Of a stretch of 5,170 nucleotides of DNA, positions 1 to 5,170 are shown in pieces. This DNA is from Methanospirillum hungatei (GTDB lineage Archaea > Halobacteriota > Methanomicrobia > Methanomicrobiales > Methanospirillaceae), in assembly GCA_003251955.1 (NCBI GenBank), contig QKDV01000210.1, positions 1 to 5,170 on the forward strand. Reading direction: 5' to 3'. Positions within the stretch are counted from its first letter, which is position 1. Every line of letters begins with the position of its first letter. A program made the translations under genes and the position numbers. Below the pieces are notes generated by a model. It was not told where the DNA came from, did no database searches, and saw nothing but the letters and a program-made list of their open reading frames with translations.

Positions 1-238
1 CCAGAAGAAGAAGGCGTCTCTTTCCGAGATGGTCAGAGAGAACTCCTACCGGAAAACTAAGTATGATACCCGCAAACGGAGAGACTGCAGAGATCAATCC
101 GATAAGTGCCTCGTTTGCACCAAGGGACGAGGCATAGAGAGGAAGAACAGGGTTCTTTGAGATTGTTGTCGAGAAGATTGCAAAAAAGCCGACTATTGAA
201 AGGTTGAGAATGAGTTTTTGATCTGATGAGAACTGCAT
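1..238 (-). CDS. MFS transporter, N-terminal fragment (runs off the window)
   Basis: The reverse strand from an ATG at 238 is open to the window edge (79 full codons), so the 3' part of the gene is missing. The peptide begins MQFSSDQKLILNLSIVGFFA. A first hydrophobic helix spans about residues 9-29 and a second about 43-66. The second leads into G-V-L-S-D-H-L-G-K-R-R at residues 65-75, a close match to the conserved motif A (GxLxDxxGxRR) in the loop between TM2 and TM3 of the major facilitator superfamily. These are proton- or solute-coupled membrane transporters. The substrate cannot be told from this fragment, although the 'NPVLPLYASSLGA' segment resembles drug-exporter-like MFS proteins. 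An in-frame TAG lies 24 bases upstream of the ATG with no other ATG or GTG between, so the start is well constrained. No clear Shine-Dalgarno is present. The gene follows the protease on the same strand after a 64-bp gap that holds a T-run, so it is probably transcribed separately. Confidence 0.85.
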   Translation of the reverse strand, partial: MQFSSDQKLILNLSIVGFFAIFSTTISKNPVLPLYASSLGANEALIGLISAVSPFAGIILSFPVGVLSDHLGKRRLLLL

Positions 239-286
239 ACGTGATATTGCGACACTTATCTATTGAGGTATCGAGTTCACGGTGGT

Positions 287-302
287 TTAGAAAAAAGAAG
301 GG
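287..302 (-). terminator. Oligo-T terminator candidate after the protease gene
   Basis: Directly after the protease stop codon the minus strand reads CCCTTCTTTTTTCTAA, with a run of six T at 296-291 and no stable hairpin before it. Archaeal RNA polymerase can terminate at such oligo-T tracts. The T-run lies before the MFS gene start, which fits separate transcription of the two genes. The stretch could instead contribute a weak TATA-like element (TTCTAAA) for the MFS gene. No better promoter was seen in the 64-bp gap. Confidence 0.4.
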
Positions 303-2240
303 TTAGGGAATTAACCTACCTGAAACCGTGGTAGTAACTCCCGCCCTAACCGTTACCGTGCTTGACCAGTCCTGATATCCACTCATATTGATTGTAACAG
401 TGTGCTGTCCGGCAGGAATACCAATGATCTTCTTTGCAGTAGAATAGCCCGTAGTAAGTCCGTCCAGAGTGATCTTTCCTCCAGATGGGGTCGAACTCAC
501 AAAGATCGATCCATTACTTCCCCCGGCAATCATGGTCGTATCAACCGGAGTTGTATTCAGTGCAGCAACCATAACAGAGCCGGCCCAGTCTTTATACAGG
601 TCTTTCTTCAGGATTACTGTATGGGTTCCCGGAGTGAGGCCGGAGATGGTTTTTGGTGTCTGGTATCCGGTATCAGCCTGATCCACAAAGATAGAGGCAC
701 CTGACGGGCTTGAAGTGATCGCAATACTTCCACCGGTCTCATCCATCAGGGCTATAAAGGGTGTTGTCATACCGGCATTAATCTTGAATGTTGCGGTATA
801 GTTTGCATATCCTGACCTGACAAGGGTCAGGTTATGGGTTCCCGGAGTAAGTTGCAGTACCTCAGCCCGGGTCACTAATCCGGTATCAGATCCGTCGATC
901 CAGATCTCAGCGCCTATAGGCTTAGATGAGACTGTGAGCGATCCCTCTGGTGAGAGTACTTTTGAGATCGTGGTGGTCTGATTGGCACAGATCGTGAATG
1001 TATCAGAATTGTCAAAATACCAGTCTTTCGAAAGCTTCAGGCTATGAATTCCGGAAGTGATATTTGTGATGACATTTGGTGTCTGCCCGACATTCACGTC
1101 ATCAATCCAGATAGAAGCTCCTGACGGGTTTGAAGAGACTGACAAACTCCCTTGTCCGGATACAGAAGAGAATGAAGCAGCGATTATGTCAAAGTACTGG
1201 GCAGAATACTCAGTTCCATCCTGAAATGACGTAGCATTGTAATCAATATCCATCTTCAGCCTGAACAGACCGTTGGGCCTGTTATCTCTGACTCCCCAGC
1301 TGTTCAGCACAGTCCAGTACGATTCATTGACGGTGTCGTCATATCCAACGATAAGGACAGCATGACCCCCGGTCATTTCTGTAGCGTTGTAGGGATCAGG
1401 GTTCCAGATAGCAGTCTCTGAATCGTTCTTCCAGAACGATCTGAAATCAGCCCATCCTTCATTAGGCAGGAAGAATGAATAGACTACCGGAACACCTGCG
1501 TTTATCTGGCTTTTTATCGTGTTGATTGCATTACCCTGCCCCTGGTTAACAACCAGTCTGGTATCAGATACTGATGATATCGGATAATGCGGTGTATCTG
1601 CAATGGATGAAGCAGGGATACCGGATGGCTGACCTTCCTCCCAATAATAGTCAGCGTAACTGGCATTGGTATTTGACCAGGGCACAGCCTGATGCAATGT
1701 AGAATTGTAAAAATCAGCTACCTGGTACGACCAGCCGCCATCGCAGGCATTGCTAAAAGAAGAGCCGTTATTCCAGTTTGAGTTAAAGTACTGGACTGAT
1801 AATTGATCGCTGACATCACTGCTGACACTGTGTGTTACCTCAAGTGCCCCGGTTGAGGCCCACACCCAGCAGTTACCGCAATACCCCTGATCACGCTTTT
1901 TACCGAGGTACGGGACCTCAGACAGGAGTGACTTTGAAGCTGCAGGGAGAGACTCTCCTGTAGCAACCGCTATCATGGGCATCTGATTTCGGTACTCCTG
2001 AAACTCCATGAGTTGTGCCGGAGTAAAATGCATCAATCCCCGGTCAAAATCCACATTGTCTGTTGATACTGATGATTCCCCGATACCTGAATTTTCAGAC
2101 TGGTATTGCAGGGCGGCTGATGGAACAGTCGCAGATACCTGATTCTGGTCTGCTATGCAGAATGTTGAAACCAGGAAGAACATAACAAGGAACATTACGA
2201 GACAACGAAGAATACAGGGGTGACCTGATGGATATGTCAT
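303..2240 (-). CDS. Secreted papain-like (C1A) cysteine protease with four C-terminal PEGA repeats
   Basis: The product has 645 residues. An N-terminal hydrophobic stretch (about 11-30, CLVMFLVMFFLVSTFCIA) acts as a signal peptide, with likely cleavage near A30. A short pro-like segment follows, then a papain-family C1A domain at about 105-355. Its key residues are visible: oxyanion Q118 and nucleophile C124 in QGYCGNCWVWA, catalytic H293 in GGHAVLIVGY, and N313 in LNSWG. C121 and C166 (ACDGGW) occupy the positions of a conserved papain disulfide. Residues about 364-645 are four tandem PEGA-type beta repeats, each with a PSGA/PIGA-(E/S)-I-W-I-D or equivalent core and a following 'G.H' strand. 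No C-terminal membrane helix or PGF-type sorting signal is seen, so the protein is probably secreted or held by its PEGA domains. All catalytic residues are intact, so peptidase activity is likely; the substrate is unknown. The start at 2240 fits the signal peptide and a TATA box about 26 bp upstream. The nearby upstream ATG at 2250 is out of frame. Confidence 0.93.
   Translation of the reverse strand: MTYPSGHPCILRCLVMFLVMFFLVSTFCIADQNQVSATVPSAALQYQSENSGIGESSVSTDNVDFDRGLMHFTPAQLMEFQEYRNQMPMIAVATGESLPAASKSLLSEVPYLGKKRDQGYCGNCWVWASTGALEVTHSVSSDVSDQLSVQYFNSNWNNGSSFSNACDGGWSYQVADFYNSTLHQAVPWSNTNASYADYYWEEGQPSGIPASSIADTPHYPISSVSDTRLVVNQGQGNAINTIKSQINAGVPVVYSFFLPNEGWADFRSFWKNDSETAIWNPDPYNATEMTGGHAVLIVGYDDTVNESYWTVLNSWGVRDNRPNGLFRLKMDIDYNATSFQDGTEYSAQYFDIIAASFSSVSGQGSLSVSSNPSGASIWIDDVNVGQTPNVITNITSGIHSLKLSKDWYFDNSDTFTICANQTTTISKVLSPEGSLTVSSKPIGAEIWIDGSDTGLVTRAEVLQLTPGTHNLTLVRSGYANYTATFKINAGMTTPFIALMDETGGSIAITSSPSGASIFVDQADTGYQTPKTISGLTPGTHTVILKKDLYKDWAGSVMVAALNTTPVDTTMIAGGSNGSIFVSSTPSGGKITLDGLTTGYSTAKKIIGIPAGQHTVTINMSGYQDWSSTVTVRAGVTTTVSGRLIP
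306..1151 (-). repeat. Four tandem PEGA-domain repeats within the protease gene
   Basis: The repeats cover approximately 1151-951, 944-741, 734-528 and 512-306 (residues 364-430, 433-500, 503-571, 577-645), each about 67-69 residues. All begin GS(L/I)-x-(V/I)-(S/T)-S-x-P-(S/I)-G and continue with a short strand carrying I(W/F)(I/V)D or the variant KITLDG. Nucleotide identity survives in patches. The 15-mer ATGGGTTCCCGGAGT (plus-strand reading) occurs at 621-635 and again at 834-848, and the segments at 691-710 and 1111-1130 differ at only a few positions. This points to growth of the array by internal duplication. PEGA domains are extracellular beta modules, commonly found in archaeal surface proteins, with a presumed binding or spacer role. 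Confidence 0.85.
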
Positions 2241-2260
2241 CGGGTAACATCTGTTTTATT

Positions 2261-2271
2261 TGATATAAAAA
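2261..2271 (-). promoter_or_regulatory. TATA box for the protease gene (leaderless arrangement)
   Basis: The minus strand reads TTTTTATATCA here, a close match to the archaeal TATA consensus (TTTATATA). Its centre lies about 26 bp upstream of the protease ATG at 2240, the normal spacing from an archaeal TATA box to the transcription start. No Shine-Dalgarno sequence lies between them (AAACAGATGTTACCCG precedes the ATG). Together these predict that transcription starts at or next to the ATG and the mRNA is leaderless. A second AT-rich element (AATAAATATC) lies just upstream and could be an alternative. Confidence 0.65.
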
Positions 2272-2370
2272 ATGTGATATTTATTAACAGGCTTCATCAT
2301 CTCTGATCTGAACCCCTTCAGAAGACCGCGGTTCTCGAACGGGAGGTGTCCTCATTACGCCATCCACCCC

Positions 2371-2397
2371 CTTCTCCCGCAACCATAACAGGAGAAG
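2371..2397. other. Hairpin-forming inverted repeat between hepT and the protease gene
   Basis: CTTCTCCCG at 2371-2379 pairs with CAGGAGAAG at 2389-2397, giving a 9-bp stem (one G-T wobble in RNA) with a 9-base loop. It lies 18 bp beyond the hepT stop codon on the minus strand. No T-run follows on the minus strand, so it is not a classical intrinsic terminator. It could mark the 3' end of the toxin-antitoxin mRNA or stabilise it. The rest of the 2241-2414 gap holds the protease promoter and an 8-bp palindrome ACCGCGGT at 2325-2332; I see no gene there. Confidence 0.45.
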
Positions 2398-2414
2398 ATT
2401 ATCTATACAAGGGT

Positions 2415-2759
2415 TCACGGCTTGTTCAATTCATTCAGCATGGACTGAATTTGAGGTTTTAATTCAGGAATATCGCAGGTTGCCGTTTTGTAAAGCAACC
2501 TGACATCAGCTCTAAAATAGGCATGGATAAGAACATCCCTCATCCCTGCCATCTCATTCCAGAGAATTTCCGGATGTCTTTCCTTCATCTCATCAGGAAT
2601 CTGTTTTACTGCTTCGCCAATCATCATGATCTGATCACGAACTGCACTCAAGGTTTTCTCATCATCTGAAAAATCATCCAGTGAAAGTGACCCAACAAAC
2701 CGGCCTATCCTAGTGCAGGCATCGATGATATCAAGAAGATAAAGATGAGGGTCTCTCAT
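2415..2759 (-). CDS. hepT: HEPN-domain toxin of a MNT/HEPN (HepT-type) toxin-antitoxin pair, DUF86 family
   Basis: This is a 114-residue, mostly helical, soluble protein of the usual HepT/DUF86 length. Residues 74-81 read RDVLIHAY, an exact Rx4HxY motif (R74, H79, Y81), the ribonuclease active site of HEPN toxins. The preceding 'IGEAVKQIP' and 'WNEMAGMRD' segments are typical of the family. In characterised pairs HepT cuts RNA when freed, and the partner nucleotidyltransferase silences it by adding AMP to the motif tyrosine, which here would be Y81. The gene starts at 2759 inside the end of the antitoxin gene (ATGA overlap, 2756-2759) without its own Shine-Dalgarno, so translation is probably coupled to the upstream gene. 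All motif residues are intact, so there is no sign of decay. The C-terminus is complete at a TGA (2417-2415). Family and function are confident; the biological trigger is unknown. Confidence 0.93.
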   Translation of the reverse strand: MRDPHLYLLDIIDACTRIGRFVGSLSLDDFSDDEKTLSAVRDQIMMIGEAVKQIPDEMKERHPEILWNEMAGMRDVLIHAYFRADVRLLYKTATCDIPELKPQIQSMLNELNKP

Positions 2760-3049
2760 ATATACACAACATCAGAGAGAATAGAAGACTTGAGTTCTGC
2801 CCGGATTGAACGTTCAGGAACGACATCGACAGGTTCTCCGAAAATTTTCTCAAGATAAATTTTCAATCCGGAGTGATCGAGAAGGCTGGCATCATCGTTG
2901 AAATCAACAAGGATATCGATATCACTATCCGGCCCGGCTTCGTCACGGATAACTGAGCCAAAGATACCAATCCGGGTAATATGATATTTCTGGATGAGAT
3001 CAGATCGTTTCTCTTTCAATACGGAGATGACCTCTTCCTTCTTTTTCAT
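2756..3049 (-). CDS. mntA: Minimal nucleotidyltransferase antitoxin (MNT, MntA-type) paired with hepT
   Basis: From the ATG at 3049 the product has 97 residues, the common length for minimal nucleotidyltransferases, and begins [18 protein letters not shown]. The core GS-x10-D-x-D motif is exact: [15 protein letters not shown]. The third acidic residue of the site lies in the later EPVDVVPE segment. The fold belongs to the DNA polymerase beta-like superfamily. In studied systems MntA transfers AMP to the HEPN toxin's tyrosine and blocks its RNase activity. I chose 3049 because GGTGGA lies four bases upstream (3059-3054), a TATA-like box sits at 3096-3088, and the family normally starts with this lysine-rich helix. 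The same frame is open to ATGs at 3115 and 3148, which would add 22 or 33 residues with no family resemblance. The gene overlaps hepT by four bases, giving an antitoxin-then-toxin operon. Confidence 0.9.
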   Translation of the reverse strand: MKKKEEVISVLKEKRSDLIQKYHITRIGIFGSVIRDEAGPDSDIDILVDFNDDASLLDHSGLKIYLEKIFGEPVDVVPERSIRAELKSSILSDVVYI

Positions 3050-3053
3050 AGTT

Positions 3054-3059
3054 TCCACC
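3054..3059 (-). promoter_or_regulatory. Ribosome binding site supporting the mntA start at 3049
   Basis: The minus strand reads GGTGGA followed by AACT and then the ATG at 3049. It partly matches the archaeal anti-Shine-Dalgarno complement (GGAGGTGAT), with slightly short spacing. Neither upstream in-frame ATG (3115 or 3148) has a comparable sequence before it, so this site is one of the reasons for choosing the shorter protein. Confidence 0.45.
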
Positions 3060-3087
3060 AAATATCCCAAAACAGATTCACAAATTC

Positions 3088-3096
3088 TTATATTTT
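3088..3096 (-). promoter_or_regulatory. TATA-like element proposed for the mntA-hepT operon
   Basis: The minus strand reads AAAATATAA. With standard spacing of about 26 bp, transcription would start near 3066, leaving a leader of roughly 17 bases that contains the GGTGGA site before the ATG at 3049. Two further TATA-like elements lie upstream on the same strand, at about 3160-3152 (AAAATATAAT) and 3184-3177 (GATATATT). They could drive longer transcripts that would allow starts at 3115 or 3148. The region is generally AT-rich, so any single element is uncertain. Confidence 0.4.
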
Positions 3097-3203
3097 CTAT
3101 TTTCTTTTCACCCATAATAACACATGGATGTATCCTGGCACCGAACATTCGATTATATTTTCAAATAATTTCTGGAAATATATCTTGGAGAAAAGGCACT
3201 TTG

Positions 3204-3217
3204 GGGGAGTACTCTCC
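3204..3217. other. Short palindrome upstream of the toxin-antitoxin operon
   Basis: GGGGAGTACTCTCC contains the perfect 8-bp palindrome GAGTACTC (3207-3214) flanked by further matching bases (one mismatch, G3206/T3215). It lies between the kinase terminator candidate and the upstream TATA-like elements of mntA-hepT. A dyad in this position could be an operator, but a single short palindrome can also arise by chance. Confidence 0.25.
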
Positions 3218-3220
3218 GCT

Positions 3221-3262
3221 AAAAGAAATTTCTAAACCTCTTCTGCCTGAAGCCTCAAGCAG
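3221..3262 (-). terminator. Hairpin plus T-rich terminator candidate after the histidine kinase
   Basis: On the minus strand, 17 bp after the kinase stop codon, CTGCTTGA (3262-3255) pairs with TCAGGCAG (3250-3243). This gives an 8-bp stem with one G-T wobble and a four-base GGCT loop. A T-rich stretch (AATTTCTTTT, 3230-3221) follows about 12 bases later. The arrangement suits an end to kinase transcription and would separate it from the toxin-antitoxin operon. The distance from hairpin to T-tract is longer than in bacterial intrinsic terminators; in archaea the T-rich tract may be enough by itself. Confidence 0.5.
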
Positions 3263-3279
3263 GATTTGCTGATGTAGGT

Positions 3280-5170
3280 TCAAGCCTTCCTGAACTTTCC
3301 TGCAGGCACCAGGATCTCAAACCGTGCCCCTTCTCCAAGTACCCCGGTCTCCCGTATTGAAAGCCCGGTGATTGAAAGGATCTCCTGCACGAGAAAGAGT
3401 CCTATTCCTGTATGCTTCCCGTATCCATGATTGAAAATAAGTTCTTTCTCACTAACAGGCACTCCAATACCATCGTCTTCGCAAATAATGACAATGTGAT
3501 CTGCGAATTCAGTGACTGAAAAGCGGATATACGTGATCTCTCCTGCATGCCGGATCGCATTCTCGATTAATGTGGTAAAGACCTTCCGGAGGATGGGATC
3601 TGCATATACCTCAAGAGCGGCGGGAACCTCATTCTGGACAATTTCACCACCAGGAGAGATCTCTGCCATCGCAGAACTGATTATCCCCCTGATCCGCTGC
3701 CACCCGCTGGATACAAACCCAAACATCTCATATTCACGGGTAAACCCTATAGTACGCTCTATCTGCTCTGCAGCAACGATACAACCCTGGATATACTCTC
3801 TGGTCTTCAGAAGTTCAGGAGAATGTGATGCAAGATCTAAAAGCAACTCAAGTGCTGATACCTGATTCAAAATATCATGGCGTGTGAGGCTGGTAAGCAG
3901 GTGAAGTTTATGATTTGCTTCATAGAGGGCCGCTTCTGCCCGTTTGCGTTCATGAATATCCTGTAGTGTCCCGTGTATACCGATGATCTTACCGTTCTCG
4001 TCTCTCTGGACACCTCCGAACTCCTGAACCCAGCAGGTACTCCCATCAGGCCTGACCATCTCAAGTTCGAGGTTAAATGACTCACCAGTAGAAAGGGTGT
4101 GGGCAACCGCCTGGACAAGCCGTTCCCAACTTGAAGGAGTGAAAATACGTCGCTGCTCTGCAGAATTTGGAGCAGGACGACCGGGATCAATCCCTGAAAT
4201 CACGTAGAGTTCATCTGACCATGTTGTGGATTCTGGTTCTGCAATCCAATCCCAGGTACCGAAATGAGCAAGGCGGTGAGCCTCTTTAAGTCGTTCCTGG
4301 GCAGAGATAAGTCCCTCCTCTGCATCTCTGCGTAACGTGATATCCCGCCCGATCCCAAGCACACCAATTAGAGTGCCTGCTGAATCATACATGGGAGTTT
4401 TAATGGTATCCAGCAATGCACGATGACCATCATCTGCAAAAGTAATCCATTCCTCGTTTCTGCCAGGTTTACCTGACTCAATCACCTTCAGGTCATAGGA
4501 CCTGAAGAATTCTACCTGATCAGGACTCAGAAAATCATAATCAGTTTTGCCTACGATATCAGCCTCTTTAGCACCAAAAAACCGTTCAAACATCGGATTG
4601 CATGAGATATACACACCATTAGTATCCTTAAGCCAGACGAGATCAGGAAGTGTCTGCACAAGTGTTGAGAGCCTGCCTTCACTCACGCGAAGGGCATCTT
4701 CAGCCTGCTTCCGCTCCGTGATATCGGTGATGAAATTCAGTGTGGCTGGGCTGCCCTCCCATTCTACCAGCACCGCACTTACCTCTATCCAGACAAATTT
4801 TCCATCAGCTCTCACAAGCCTGAACTGATACCTCGAAGGGATAGTCAGACCTTTAAGCCTCTGCCAGTAGCGCTCGGAGACCATCGCCTGGTCATCAGGG
4901 TGAATAAACGTGAGAAAAGGCAGGGAGAGAAGATCCTTTTTCTTGTATCCTGATATCTCCTCCATCCTGGTGTTGGCCAGTTGGAGCCGGTCCTTCTGGG
5001 TTACCACGATGCCATCATTGGCATGTTCTATCAGTTGTCTGTACTTCTCTTCACTTTCTCTGACTGATGTGAGGAGGAGGTCACGTTCATGTACGATCCG
5101 TGCAAGTTTGATGTTGCTCCAGCTTACCTGGGTGACAAGTTGGATGAACTTCGTGTAAAACTGCATTGCT
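3280..5170 (-). CDS. Multi-PAS sensor histidine kinase (5' end probably beyond the window)
   Basis: The frame is open from the window edge to a TGA at 3282-3280. An ATG at 5166 gives 628 residues, but the frame continues upstream of it without a stop, so this is probably an internal Met of a longer protein. Numbered from that Met: PAS1 about 36-152 (SEEKYRQLIEHANDGI to FITDITERKQAE), PAS2 about 162-283 (LPDLVWLKDTNGVY to GIGRDITLRR), and PAS3 about 292-408 (HFGTWDW to GTLQDIHERKRAE). A dimerisation/H-box follows at about 420-445 with phospho-acceptor H430 in LTRHDILNQ, then a HATPase domain at about 515-623. The HATPase shows an N-box (IENAIRHA, N536), G1 (EDDGIGVP) and G2 (GKHTGIGLFL). No transmembrane helix or receiver domain is present in the visible part, so it looks cytosolic and must pass phosphate to a response regulator elsewhere. 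The H-box style is common in methanogen kinases. The sensed signal is unknown; the PAS domains could bind a cofactor or small ligand. Confidence 0.92.
   Translation of the reverse strand, partial: AMQFYTKFIQLVTQVSWSNIKLARIVHERDLLLTSVRESEEKYRQLIEHANDGIVVTQKDRLQLANTRMEEISGYKKKDLLSLPFLTFIHPDDQAMVSERYWQRLKGLTIPSRYQFRLVRADGKFVWIEVSAVLVEWEGSPATLNFITDITERKQAEDALRVSEGRLSTLVQTLPDLVWLKDTNGVYISCNPMFERFFGAKEADIVGKTDYDFLSPDQVEFFRSYDLKVIESGKPGRNEEWITFADDGHRALLDTIKTPMYDSAGTLIGVLGIGRDITLRRDAEEGLISAQERLKEAHRLAHFGTWDWIAEPESTTWSDELYVISGIDPGRPAPNSAEQRRIFTPSSWERLVQAVAHTLSTGESFNLELEMVRPDGSTCWVQEFGGVQRDENGKIIGIHGTLQDIHERKRAEAALYEANHKLHLLTSLTRHDILNQVSALELLLDLASHSPELLKTREYIQGCIVAAEQIERTIGFTREYEMFGFVSSGWQRIRGIISSAMAEISPGGEIVQNEVPAALEVYADPILRKVFTTLIENAIRHAGEITYIRFSVTEFADHIVIICEDDGIGVPVSEKELIFNHGYGKHTGIGLFLVQEILSITGLSIRETGVLGEGARFEILVPAGKFRKA

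Noticed and set aside
402..704. Plus-strand open frames at 402-704 and 469-681
   Set aside because: They lie antisense inside the PEGA-coding part of the protease gene, have no family resemblance, and are explained by the composition of the real gene.
2290..2325. C/D box small RNA (minus strand ATGATGA resembles a C box, with CTGA nearby)
   Set aside because: The CTGA precedes the ATGATGA and no D box follows before the protease promoter, so the box order is wrong for a complete C/D RNA.
2310..2350. tRNA-like fragment (GTTCGAGAAC on the minus strand resembles a T-arm)
   Set aside because: The arms do not pair as a T-stem, and no A-box, anticodon arm or acceptor stem can be fitted around it.
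2981..3272. Plus-strand open frames across the mntA 5' end and the upstream gap
   Set aside because: They are Phe/Ser-rich translations of AT-rich promoter DNA and antisense mntA, with no ribosome binding site or recognisable domain.
3867..4190. Minus-strand frame of 107 codons inside the kinase gene
   Set aside because: It overlaps the PAS3 and H-box coding sequence in another frame; the kinase frame has full domain support.
4547..5158. Plus-strand open frames at 4547-4828 and 4910-5158
   Set aside because: They are antisense to PAS1 and PAS2 of the kinase, with Ser/Arg-rich low-information translations.

Overview
The window looks like methanogenic archaeal DNA, most likely from the Methanomicrobia (Methanomicrobiales-like). 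Three things suggest this: a secreted papain-type protease carrying PEGA repeats, a multi-PAS histidine kinase with a 'TRHDILNQ' phospho-acceptor box, and TATA-like promoter elements without bacterial -35/-10 pairs. This assignment comes from family knowledge and was not tested by a database search. All supported genes lie on the minus strand, so transcription runs from high to low coordinates.

In transcription order: (1) 5170-3280 holds a cytosolic-looking sensor histidine kinase (three PAS domains, H-box, HATPase). Its reading frame is still open at the window edge, so its 5' end is probably missing. (2) 3279-3150 is an AT-rich gap with a hairpin/T-rich terminator candidate for the kinase, a short palindrome, and several TATA-like elements. 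(3) 3049-2415 is a two-gene MNT/HEPN (MntA/HepT-type) toxin-antitoxin operon joined by an ATGA overlap. The nucleotidyltransferase is best started at 3049 rather than at the far upstream ATG at 3148. (4) 2414-2241 is a 174-bp gap with a strong hairpin and a well-placed TATA box. (5) 2240-303 encodes a 645-residue secreted C1A (papain-like) cysteine protease with four C-terminal PEGA repeats. Its TATA box sits about 26 bp before the ATG, which predicts a leaderless transcript. (6) 238-1 is the N-terminus of a major facilitator superfamily (MFS) transporter that runs out of the window.

The genes do not form an obvious single pathway. Each block has its own likely promoter and end signal, so the region reads as independent units: environmental sensing (kinase), a stress/defence toxin-antitoxin cassette, an extracellular protease/adhesion-type protein, and an exporter-like MFS protein. 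I found no CRISPR array, rRNA, tRNA, transposase or integrase. No clearly new multi-gene system is visible. The most distinctive items are the protease-PEGA architecture with its dense N-glycosylation sequons, and the compact MNT/HEPN cassette with its layered start signals.
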